Of a stretch of 6,423 bases of DNA, positions 1-5,400 are shown one piece after another; position 1 is the first letter of the stretch; the number at the start of each line of letters is the position of its first letter. The position numbers and the translations under genes are program-made. The notes beneath the pieces are model-generated. The model did no database searches, was not told the origin of the DNA, and saw only the letters and a list, made by a program, of their open reading frames with translations. Source of the stretch: Pseudorhodobacter antarcticus (lineage in GTDB: Bacteria > Pseudomonadota > Alphaproteobacteria > Rhodobacterales > Rhodobacteraceae). The stretch covers positions 1 to 6,423 of the forward strand of contig CAMDHB010000214.1 of assembly GCA_945897655.1 (NCBI GenBank), in the 5' to 3' direction.

Positions 1-2
1 CC

Positions 3-82
3 GCCCGGTCGCCAAAGCGATCCGGGCAGCGCCCTCCCTCCCCTTGGAGGGCGCTCCTCGCCCTCCAGGTCGGGCGCTGCCC
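3..82. repeat. Cluster of GC-rich inverted repeats with two alternative folds
   Basis: Four pairings are visible. Hairpin A spans 3-27: GCCCGG-TCGC pairs with GCGA-(T)-CCGGGC, with loop CAAA and one bulged base. Hairpin B spans 28-55: AGCGCCCTCC pairs perfectly with GGAGGGCGCT over an 8-base loop and directly abuts A. Hairpin C spans 45-67: TGGAGGGCG pairs with CGCCCTCCA over a 5-base loop. An outer 11-bp pairing D joins 24-34 (GGGCAGCGCCC) to 72-82 (GGGCGCTGCCC). A and B can coexist, and C can nest inside D, but the two sets exclude each other. No T-run of useful length follows on either strand, so a classical intrinsic terminator is not shown. It could be a palindromic intergenic repeat, an RNA switch or attenuator, or a 3'-end stabiliser. 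Confidence 0.6.
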
Positions 83-134
83 TTTGTCCGTGCGTGCTGA
101 TGCAGTCTTGGGGAACCATTCGCACATGATCGGG

Positions 135-159
135 GCCAAAGGTCCCCCGGACCTTTGGC
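135..159. terminator. Perfect 11-bp hairpin, possible operon end
   Basis: GCCAAAGGTCC (135-145) and GGACCTTTGGC (149-159) are exact inverted repeats around a CCC loop, giving a very stable stem. It is the first strong hairpin met by leftward transcription, 122 bases past the stop codon of the last ATPase gene. Neither strand has a real T-run after it; on the plus strand only TATT follows. It may therefore act as a 3' barrier to exonuclease or as a Rho-assisted end rather than a classical terminator. A role in the leader of a gene left of the window is also possible. Confidence 0.35.
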
Positions 160-218
160 TATTCCCGTTCAAACCGCTATCTTCTCCACGTGTGCAAGCC
201 TTTCGAATTGGTTAACTA

Positions 219-256
219 AGATCAGCAAGATATTGATCTAAATTACAAATGTAGAT
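219..256. promoter_or_regulatory. Operator-like overlapping dyads in an AT-rich island
   Basis: Two dyads overlap here. AGATCA (219-224) and TGATCT (234-239) are exact inverted repeats 9 bases apart. ATCTAAATT (236-244) and AATGTAGAT (248-256) match as inverted repeats at 8 of 9 positions around the spacer ACA. The sequence is AT-rich in an otherwise GC-rich window, as expected for a promoter or a protein-binding site. No convincing -35/-10 pair could be fixed on either strand. If it is a promoter, a leftward one serving a gene beyond position 1 is the simplest reading, because rightward transcription would run antisense into the ATPase gene. Confidence 0.35.
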
Positions 257-281
257 TGTCCACGCGTGGGATACACGCCGC

Positions 282-1082
282 TCAAACCCAAACCTGATCC
301 GGATCCGGCAGCGGAATCGCATCCAGAAGATCGCGCGTATATTGGGCCTGCGGGTTCGAAAACAACGCCGCCGTCTCGCGGTTCTCCACGATCTGCCCGC
401 CCTGCATCACCATCACCCGTCCACACAAGCGGCGCACCACGCTCAGATCATGACTAATGAACGCCAGCGTCAACCCCATCTCCCGCACCAACCCCTCCAG
501 AAGGTTCAACACCTGCGCCTGAGAGGACACATCCAGACCCGACACGATCTCATCCGCCAGAATGAACTCCGGCTCCAACGCGATCGCCCGCGCAATCCCC
601 ACCCGCTGCCGCTGCCCGCCTGACAGTTCATGCGGGAACCGCCGGGCAAAATCACGTGGCAGGCCGACATGATCCAAGGCCGCCAGGACCCGCCGCTCCA
701 CCCCGTCAAACCCGTGCAAACGCAGGGGCTCGGCAATGATCGTGCCGACCCGGTGGCGCGGGTTGAGCGAACTCATCGGGTCCTGAAAGATCATCTGAAA
801 CCGCCGCCGCAGGGGCCGCAACTCGCGGTCGGGCAGATGAGTGATATCGACCCCATCAAACCGGATCTCCCCCCCCGACGGCTCTAACAACCGCACCAAA
901 GCCCGCCCCAGCGTGGACTTGCCCGATCCCGACCCGCCGACAATGCCAAGCACGCTGCCCTTCGGGATTGTGAAGTCGAGCCCTTTCAAAATCTCCAGTC
1001 GCGGTGCCGGGCCCAGAAGCGGCTTGCGGGTCATGTCGGCCAAGGACAGCTGCAAGCCTTGGACCGCGTAAAGATCAGCCAT
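282..1082 (-). CDS. Oligopeptide-type ABC importer ATPase, DppF/OppF-like
   Basis: This is the second cytoplasmic ATPase of the importer, 266 residues from the chosen ATG. All catalytic motifs are present: Walker A GGSGSGKST (49-57), Q-loop Q100 in FQDPMSSLNP, signature LSGGQ (153-157), Walker B FILADE with catalytic E178, and H-loop H211 in ISHDLS. The QDPxxSLNP Q-loop and the closing NPQAQYTRDLLDAIP (about 243-257) are typical of the peptide/nickel importer family. The protein ends soon after this point, so it is shorter than E. coli OppF or DppF as I recall them and closer to NikE. After Walker B it reads DEIVSGLD rather than the more usual DEPTSALD. The start at 1082 has a good GGAGGT ribosome site 5 bases upstream and gives an 8-base overlap with the preceding ATPase. 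An ATG at 1109 would add nine residues that do not resemble the family. It is the last gene of the operon. Confidence 0.93.
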   Translation of the reverse strand: MADLYAVQGLQLSLADMTRKPLLGPAPRLEILKGLDFTIPKGSVLGIVGGSGSGKSTLGRALVRLLEPSGGEIRFDGVDITHLPDRELRPLRRRFQMIFQDPMSSLNPRHRVGTIIAEPLRLHGFDGVERRVLAALDHVGLPRDFARRFPHELSGGQRQRVGIARAIALEPEFILADEIVSGLDVSSQAQVLNLLEGLVREMGLTLAFISHDLSVVRRLCGRVMVMQGGQIVENRETAALFSNPQAQYTRDLLDAIPLPDPDQVWV

Positions 1083-1923
1083 GCCCCACCTCCGCCCGCA
1101 CGGCCGCAATCACATCGGCAGGCACTGGTTGTAGGCCTGCATCCGGATCGGTATATTTCGGCGTCGCTGCAAGCAATGCCGCCGAATAGGGGTGCTTGGG
1201 GCCTGCAAAGAACGCCCGCACCGCCGCATCCTCGACCACTTTGCCCGCATACAGCACCGACAGGCTTTGGCAAACCTTGGACACGACCCCCAGATCATGC
1301 GTCACAAACAACAGCGCCGTGCCATGCCGGGCTTGCATGCCCGCGATCAGCTTCAGGATCTGTTTTTGCACCGTCACATCCAGCGCCGTCGTCGGCTCAT
1401 CCGCCACGATCAGCCGCGGTTCGGCGGCAAAGGCCGAGGCGATCAGGATCCGCTGCCGCATGCCCCCAGACAGTTCATGCGGATACTGTCGCAGCACCCG
1501 GGCGGGGTCGACGATCTGAACCTCGGCCAGCAGGTCCTGCACCCGGGCGGCGGCATTGGCCCGCGACCAGCCCAGAATATCCACCAGCCGGTCCGTCATC
1601 TGCGGCCCGATCCGCCGCGACGGGTTCAGCGCGGTCAACGGATCCTGCGGGATCAGCGCGCAGGTGGCACCGACCCGCACCCGGCGCTCGGCAGGCGGGA
1701 GGGTCAAAAGGTCCACCCCGTCCAGCACAATCTGGCCCGACACCACCTCAACCGCGCGGGGCAGGATGCCAAGGATCGCCTTCCCGATCATGGACTTGCC
1801 GGCACCGCTTTCGCCCACCAGCCCCCGCACCTCGCCCGCCGCCACGTCCAGCGAGACGGAGCGGAGGAGGGCAGGGCCGTCTTTCAACCGGACTGTCAGA
1901 TCACGCACCGAAAGATAGGTCAT
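1075..1923 (-). CDS. Oligopeptide-type ABC importer ATPase, DppD/OppD-like
   Basis: This is the first ATPase of the importer, 282 residues, expected to pair with the DppF-like protein under the two permeases and power uptake by ATP hydrolysis. Visible motifs are Walker A GESGAGKS (37-44), Q-loop Q93 in IPQDPLTALNP, signature LSGGM (151-155, the DppD/OppD form), Walker B LIVADE with catalytic E176, DEPTTALD, and H-loop H209 in THDLGVV. The KHPYSAALLAATP segment (243-255) is the family's C-terminal oligopeptide hallmark. The tail after it is short and has no cysteines. The residue after the Walker A serine is M45 rather than the commoner T or V, which leaves the core motif intact. The frame runs open far upstream to 2709, but homology begins only at MTYLSVRDLTV. 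That ATG (1923) overlaps the permease stop as ATGA. No clear ribosome site precedes it, so translation is probably coupled to the permease. Confidence 0.94.
   Translation of the reverse strand: MTYLSVRDLTVRLKDGPALLRSVSLDVAAGEVRGLVGESGAGKSMIGKAILGILPRAVEVVSGQIVLDGVDLLTLPPAERRVRVGATCALIPQDPLTALNPSRRIGPQMTDRLVDILGWSRANAAARVQDLLAEVQIVDPARVLRQYPHELSGGMRQRILIASAFAAEPRLIVADEPTTALDVTVQKQILKLIAGMQARHGTALLFVTHDLGVVSKVCQSLSVLYAGKVVEDAAVRAFFAGPKHPYSAALLAATPKYTDPDAGLQPVPADVIAAVRAEVGHG
1088..1093 (-). promoter_or_regulatory. Ribosome binding site of the DppF-like ATPase
   Basis: The minus strand reads GGAGGT followed by 5 bases and then the ATG at 1082. It lies inside the end of the preceding ATPase gene. 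It is the best Shine-Dalgarno match in the operon and decides the start at 1082 over the in-frame ATG at 1109. Confidence 0.75.
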
Positions 1924-2771
1924 CGCAGCACCGGATCGAAACGGTCTTTCAAACCCTCGCCCAACTGGCTGAAAGACAAGACGGTCAGGAACAACGTGAC
2001 CAGCGGGAACACCAAGACCCACCACGCCTGATGGATCGACGACCGCCCCTCGGAGATCATGCCGCCCCAGGTGGGGTCGTCGGTCGAGATGGACAGGTTC
2101 ACAAAGGACAAGATCGCCTCGACAATCACGGCGATGCCCATTTCCAGCGTCAGCAGTACCAACACGATCGGCAGGACATTCGGCAGCACCTCCCGCAGCA
2201 TGATGCCCATCCGCCCCCGCCCCGCCACCCGAGCCGAAGCGACATAGTCCATCGCCCCCTGCGCCATCGCCTCGGCCCGCACAACGCGGGCAAAGCGGGT
2301 CCAGTCGATGACCACGATGGCGAGGATGATCGAGAAGACACCCGGCCCGATGACGGCGATCAGCAGGATCGAGAACAGAACCGGCGGAAAGGCCATCCAG
2401 ATGTCGATGAAGCGAGAGACGACGACATCCACCCAGCCCCGCCAGAACCCGGCCAGCAGACCCAGACCCGCCCCGATGATGCAGGTGATGACCCCTGCCG
2501 TCAGGGCCACGGTCAGCGCGAGACGGCTGCCAAAGATGATCCGGCTCAGGACGCAGCGCCCCAGACTGTCGGTGCCCAAGGGGTAGGCGGCATCCGCGCC
2601 CGAGACCCAGAACGGCGGCAACCGGCCGGCGAACAGATCCTGCGCCAAGGGGTCGTTCGGTGCCAGCAAGGGCGCCAACAACGCCACCAGCACCAGTGCC
2701 CCCAACCACCCGGCAGACAGCCAGAGCCGAAGCCCAGCCTTTCGTTTTACCTCCGCCCGCCCTTCAACCAT
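1920..2771 (-). CDS. Oligopeptide-type ABC importer permease, DppC-like
   Basis: This inner-membrane permease has 283 residues and is expected to form the translocation pore with the DppB-like partner. The N-terminus has the family layout: a basic cytoplasmic start, a membrane segment at about 19-37, then a periplasmic stretch ending in YPLGTDSLGR (63-72). Further hydrophobic segments follow at about 85-109, 131-155, 199-221 and 251-267. The ATPase-contacting EAA loop is visible at about 175-198 (DYVASARVAGRGRMGIMLREVLPN). The late DDPTWGGMISEGR (231-243) matches the usual PxPxWGxMLxEGR region. One small oddity is Cys73 in GTDSLGRC, where an aspartate is usual. The start gives an 8-base overlap with the upstream permease, and its ribosome site (AGG about 9 bases upstream) is weak, which suggests coupled translation. 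Confidence 0.94.
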   Translation of the reverse strand: MVEGRAEVKRKAGLRLWLSAGWLGALVLVALLAPLLAPNDPLAQDLFAGRLPPFWVSGADAAYPLGTDSLGRCVLSRIIFGSRLALTVALTAGVITCIIGAGLGLLAGFWRGWVDVVVSRFIDIWMAFPPVLFSILLIAVIGPGVFSIILAIVVIDWTRFARVVRAEAMAQGAMDYVASARVAGRGRMGIMLREVLPNVLPIVLVLLTLEMGIAVIVEAILSFVNLSISTDDPTWGGMISEGRSSIHQAWWVLVFPLVTLFLTVLSFSQLGEGLKDRFDPVLR

Positions 2772-3774
2772 GACGCAACCTGGGGTTCAGGGCGGCATAC
2801 ATCAGATCCACCACCAGATTGACCCCGGTGAAGATGACCGCAAACAGGATCACGATGCCTTGGATCAGGGGGAGGTCCCGGTTGATCACGGCGTCAATCG
2901 CCATGTTGCCAAGCCCTTCATAGGAAAACAGCCGCTCGATGATGACTGTGCCACCGATCAGAAAGGTGAACTGCACCCCCACCAGCGTCAGCGTCGGCAG
3001 CAGGGCATTGGGCAAAGCCTCGCGCCAGATCACCCGCGCCTCGCTATAGCCGTGGGTGCGGGCCAGGGTCACATAATCCAGATGCATCGTTTCCTTCAGG
3101 CTTTGCTTCAGCAGTTGGGCAATGATCGCGGCCAAGGGAATGGCCAGGGAAAGTGCGGGCAAAAGCATGTGCGACAACAGATCCAGGGTCAGGTCCAGCC
3201 GCAGCCGGATCAGGCTTTCCACCAGATAGAAATTCGTAACGAAGGGCAGGTCCAGCGAGGGCGTCACCCGGCCCGAGATGTGAAAGATCGGCATCAGTAC
3301 GCCAAAGGCCAGGATCAGCAGCAAACCCCACAGGAAATCGGGCACCGATAGGGCCATGCCGCCCGCAATGTCGATGCCACCCTCAACCTTTGTTTGCCTG
3401 AGCCGCGTGCCGGTCAGCGCCGCAGCACCACCCACCAGAACGGCAATCAGCAGTGCCAGCACCGACAGTTCCAGTGTCGCAGGCAGCCGCGCCAGAACCA
3501 TTGCCAACACCGGTTGCCGCGCGGTGATTGAGGTGCCGAAATCGCCCTGCAGCACCCCCGCCCCCCAAATCCAGAACTGCGCGGGGATCGATTTGTCGAG
3601 GCCGTAAAGGGCAGTCAGGCGGGCGATATCCTCATCGGTCGCACCGGGTGGCAGCATCATGGCAATCGGGTTGCCCGGCACCACACGGATCACAAAGAAC
3701 ACGATCACGGCCACGCCAAACAACGTGATCGCGGTCGTCAGCAGACGCAGCAAGATGGTCCTCAGCAGACCCAT
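2764..3774 (-). CDS. Oligopeptide-type ABC importer permease, DppB-like
   Basis: This inner-membrane permease has 336 residues, a usual length for the DppB/OppB/NikB/GsiC group. Family marks include the first membrane segment (about 9-31) followed by VVPGNPIAMMLPPGATDEDI, then YGLDKSIPAQFWIW and GDFGTSITARQPV (77-89), the standard periplasmic lead-in. Further hydrophobic stretches lie at about 100-121, 147-161, 203-219, 258-279 and 304-323. The EAA loop is clear at 233-257 (DYVTLARTHGY...REALPNA), and the end VDLMYAALNPRLRHG is typical. The stretch at about 165-200 carries several charged residues and forms a periplasmic loop, common in this branch. The gene follows the binding-protein gene after a 78-base gap with a stem-loop and is the first of four overlapping genes. 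Confidence 0.95.
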   Translation of the reverse strand: MGLLRTILLRLLTTAITLFGVAVIVFFVIRVVPGNPIAMMLPPGATDEDIARLTALYGLDKSIPAQFWIWGAGVLQGDFGTSITARQPVLAMVLARLPATLELSVLALLIAVLVGGAAALTGTRLRQTKVEGGIDIAGGMALSVPDFLWGLLLILAFGVLMPIFHISGRVTPSLDLPFVTNFYLVESLIRLRLDLTLDLLSHMLLPALSLAIPLAAIIAQLLKQSLKETMHLDYVTLARTHGYSEARVIWREALPNALLPTLTLVGVQFTFLIGGTVIIERLFSYEGLGNMAIDAVINRDLPLIQGIVILFAVIFTGVNLVVDLMYAALNPRLRHG

Positions 3775-3780
3775 CCCTTA

Positions 3781-3786
3781 CCCCCT
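3781..3786 (-). promoter_or_regulatory. Ribosome binding site of the DppB-like permease
   Basis: The minus strand reads AGGGGG, six bases before the ATG at 3774. It is an acceptable but imperfect Shine-Dalgarno. The five Gs could pair with the CCCCC at 3812-3816, as part of a six-base match between 3780-3785 and 3812-3817, which would hide the site. Confidence 0.5.
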
Positions 3787-3817
3787 TTCATTCTGGTCCC
3801 AGTATCCCACAGGGGGT

Positions 3818-3840
3818 CCGGGGGCTGTGAAATCCCCCGG
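3818..3840 (-). other. Intergenic stem-loop between binding protein and permease
   Basis: CCGGGGG (3818-3824) and CCCCCGG (3834-3840) are exact inverted repeats around a 9-base loop, starting 12 bases after the binding-protein stop. The minus strand continues with ACCCCC and no T-run, so it is unlikely to stop transcription fully. In many ABC importers a hairpin at this place protects the binding-protein message from 3' decay and keeps binding protein in excess over permease. That is known practice for the class and is inferred here. The sequence style resembles intergenic repeats I recall from Rhodobacteraceae genomes. Confidence 0.6.
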
Positions 3841-3852
3841 TCTTCCTTGGCT

Positions 3853-5373
3853 TCAGCCCCGCTTCATCAGATGCGGCAACAAGGCGCCCGAGGCATGGGG
3901 TGTCACCACCACGCCCTTGGCCGCCAGAACCGGCTGGACATATTGCAGCAGCGGGATCACCAGCGAATTGTCGGCGATGTACTTGTCCACGGCTTTCCAG
4001 CCTGCAATCCGCTTGGCCTCGTCCGCCTCGCCCCACAACGGCCCGATCATGCCGATCAGATATTCGCCATCCCAGACCGAATGGGGGCTGGGGCCGAACA
4101 TGGCGAAACCGGTTGACGTGGTGGGGTCACCCACCGAATTGCCCCAGTTGTAGAAGGCTGCGGGGGCAAGGGTGTCGGCGGCGCGAAGTTCGTAGTGCTT
4201 CGCGATTTCGTAGACCTCGATTTCAGCCTCGATCCCCACCTTGCGCCACAGGCCGACGATGGCCTGGATCATCTCGTAATCCTTGGGTTTGAAGCCCTTG
4301 GTGGTCTGGATCTTGAACTTGACGGGGTTGTCGACCGAGTAACCGGAGGCGGCAAGGGCGGCCACGGCGGCGTCGGGGTCATAGGCGGTGGTGATCGACG
4401 CGTCATAGGCGTCGTATTCCGGGGTTTGCAACGTGTCGATCTTGACCCCGTAACCTGACAACAGGCGGTCGATGATCGCCTGTTTGTCAATCGCGGCCAC
4501 GGCGGCCTTGCGGACGTTCGGGTCGGTCATGACCTCGATATCGTTCAGGAAGATCATGCCAATGTCCGAAATCGGGGTGGCATAGGCGTTCATGCCACCT
4601 TTCAGGCGGTCATATTCCTCATACGGCATTTCAAGGGTGACGTGAGAGGAGCCCGATTCCACCTCGGCCACGCGGGCAGCGCTGTCGGTCACGAACTTGA
4701 TCGTGACTGTGTCAAAGTCGGGCTTGCCACCCCAGTAGTTGGCATTGGCCTTCAGGCGCACAAAGGCGTCACGCTCGTACTTCTCGACCATATAGGGGCC
4801 GGTGCCGATCGGGGCGGCCTCAAAACCCTCTGCGCCCACCTTTTCGAAATAGGCCTTGGGCAGGACATAGCCGGTCAGGAAATACATCCATTTGAAGATC
4901 GTGGGATCGAACTGCTTGACGTCTGCGGTGACGGTGTTGCCCTCGGCCACAAAGTTGGCCAGCGTGCCCCAGACAAAGTTGATCGGGTTGCCGGTGTCGG
5001 GGTTGGCGGCGCGGGCCAGCGACCAAGCCACATCCTCGGCGGTGAAGGGGCTTCCGTCGTGCCAGGTGACACCTTCGCGGACCGTCATCATCACTTTGGT
5101 GCGGTCCTCATTCCAGCCCCATTCGGTCAGCAGGCCGGGGGCGGGTTTCAGGTCAGGCTGTTGCAGGATGAACTGGTCAAACACCGACTGGTACAGACCC
5201 TGAATGGTCGGGTTCACGGCCGAGGGGCCTACGGTCGGGTCCCACGAGGGCAGGTTCACGTTATAGGCGATCACCAGTTCGGTGATGTCTTGGGCAAAGC
5301 TGGGCAGGCTGACGGCGGTCATCGCCATCGTCGCTGCCGACAGCTTGAGCAGGCTGCGTCTGTTGAGGTTCAT
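3853..5373 (-). CDS. Periplasmic solute-binding protein, family 5 (DppA/OppA/NikA type)
   Basis: This 506-residue protein is the extracytoplasmic binding component that captures the substrate and delivers it to the permeases. The N-terminus NRRSLLKLSAATMAMTAVSL ending SFA-QD fits a twin-arginine signal: RR at 5-6, a hydrophobic core to about 23, likely cleavage after A27. There is no cysteine anywhere, so it is not a lipoprotein and should be soluble in the periplasm. Family marks are the mature start with SWDPTVGPS (43-51), LKPAPGLLTEWGWNEDRTKVMM (75-96), REGVTWHDGSPFTAEDVAWSL (99-119) and GTGPYMVEKYE starting at 190. The C-terminal lobe includes AEIEVYEIAKHYE and ends in PHLMKRG. The ligand cannot be predicted; relatives bind peptides, nickel complexes, glutathione, opines, sugars and other compounds. 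The start has AGGGAA 7 bases upstream. The gene follows the flavoprotein by 27 bases. Confidence 0.95.
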   Translation of the reverse strand: MNLNRRSLLKLSAATMAMTAVSLPSFAQDITELVIAYNVNLPSWDPTVGPSAVNPTIQGLYQSVFDQFILQQPDLKPAPGLLTEWGWNEDRTKVMMTVREGVTWHDGSPFTAEDVAWSLARAANPDTGNPINFVWGTLANFVAEGNTVTADVKQFDPTIFKWMYFLTGYVLPKAYFEKVGAEGFEAAPIGTGPYMVEKYERDAFVRLKANANYWGGKPDFDTVTIKFVTDSAARVAEVESGSSHVTLEMPYEEYDRLKGGMNAYATPISDIGMIFLNDIEVMTDPNVRKAAVAAIDKQAIIDRLLSGYGVKIDTLQTPEYDAYDASITTAYDPDAAVAALAASGYSVDNPVKFKIQTTKGFKPKDYEMIQAIVGLWRKVGIEAEIEVYEIAKHYELRAADTLAPAAFYNWGNSVGDPTTSTGFAMFGPSPHSVWDGEYLIGMIGPLWGEADEAKRIAGWKAVDKYIADNSLVIPLLQYVQPVLAAKGVVVTPHASGALLPHLMKRG

Positions 5374-5380
5374 GGTTTGG

Positions 5381-5386
5381 TTCCCT
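5381..5386 (-). promoter_or_regulatory. Ribosome binding site of the solute-binding protein
   Basis: The minus strand reads AGGGAA seven bases before the ATG at 5373. The whole 27-base spacer (5374-5400) is rich in A and C with almost no T, so the ribosome site should be unstructured and open. No room for a separate promoter exists in the spacer itself; any internal promoter would have to lie inside the flavoprotein gene. Confidence 0.55.
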
Positions 5387-5400
5387 GTCGTTGTTTTTGT

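Larger units (their letters stand above)
1..281. other. Non-coding region downstream of the transporter operon
   Basis: I see no credible gene in this stretch: no start codon with a ribosome site leads into a sizeable protein-like frame on either strand. The left part (to about 85) is GC-rich and full of inverted repeats. The middle holds one perfect hairpin. The part from about 200 to 260 is visibly AT-rich compared with everything else in the window and carries dyad sequences. The palindromes CACGTG (187-192) and CCACGCGTGG (260-269) also occur here. The region could be the 3' tail of the leftward operon, the promoter and leader of a gene left of the window, or both. Confidence 0.7.

Noticed and set aside
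208..236. A sigma-70-like promoter on the plus strand (TTGGTT, 17 bases, TATTGA)
   Set aside because: The -10 match is poor, and transcription would run antisense into the ATPase gene.
260..278. GCGTG/CACGC hairpin and CCACGCGTGG palindrome just after the last stop as an intrinsic terminator
   Set aside because: The stem is only 5 bp with a 5-base loop, and no continuous T-run follows on the minus strand.
1083..1109. Longer start for the DppF-like ATPase at 1109
   Set aside because: The extra nine residues do not resemble the family, while the ATG at 1082 has a strong GGAGGT ribosome site at good spacing.
1924..2709. N-terminal extension of the DppD-like ATPase to an ATG at 2709
   Set aside because: The extension is a shadow frame of the DppC-like permease, is Gly- and Arg-rich and has no homology. 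The family sequence begins at the ATG at 1923, which overlaps the permease stop as ATGA.
1059..2822. A 587-residue open frame on the plus strand
   Set aside because: It lies antisense to the ATPase and DppC-like permease genes. Its product is a low-complexity mix rich in Pro, Arg, His and Gln with no family-like segment, as expected from GC-rich antisense frames.
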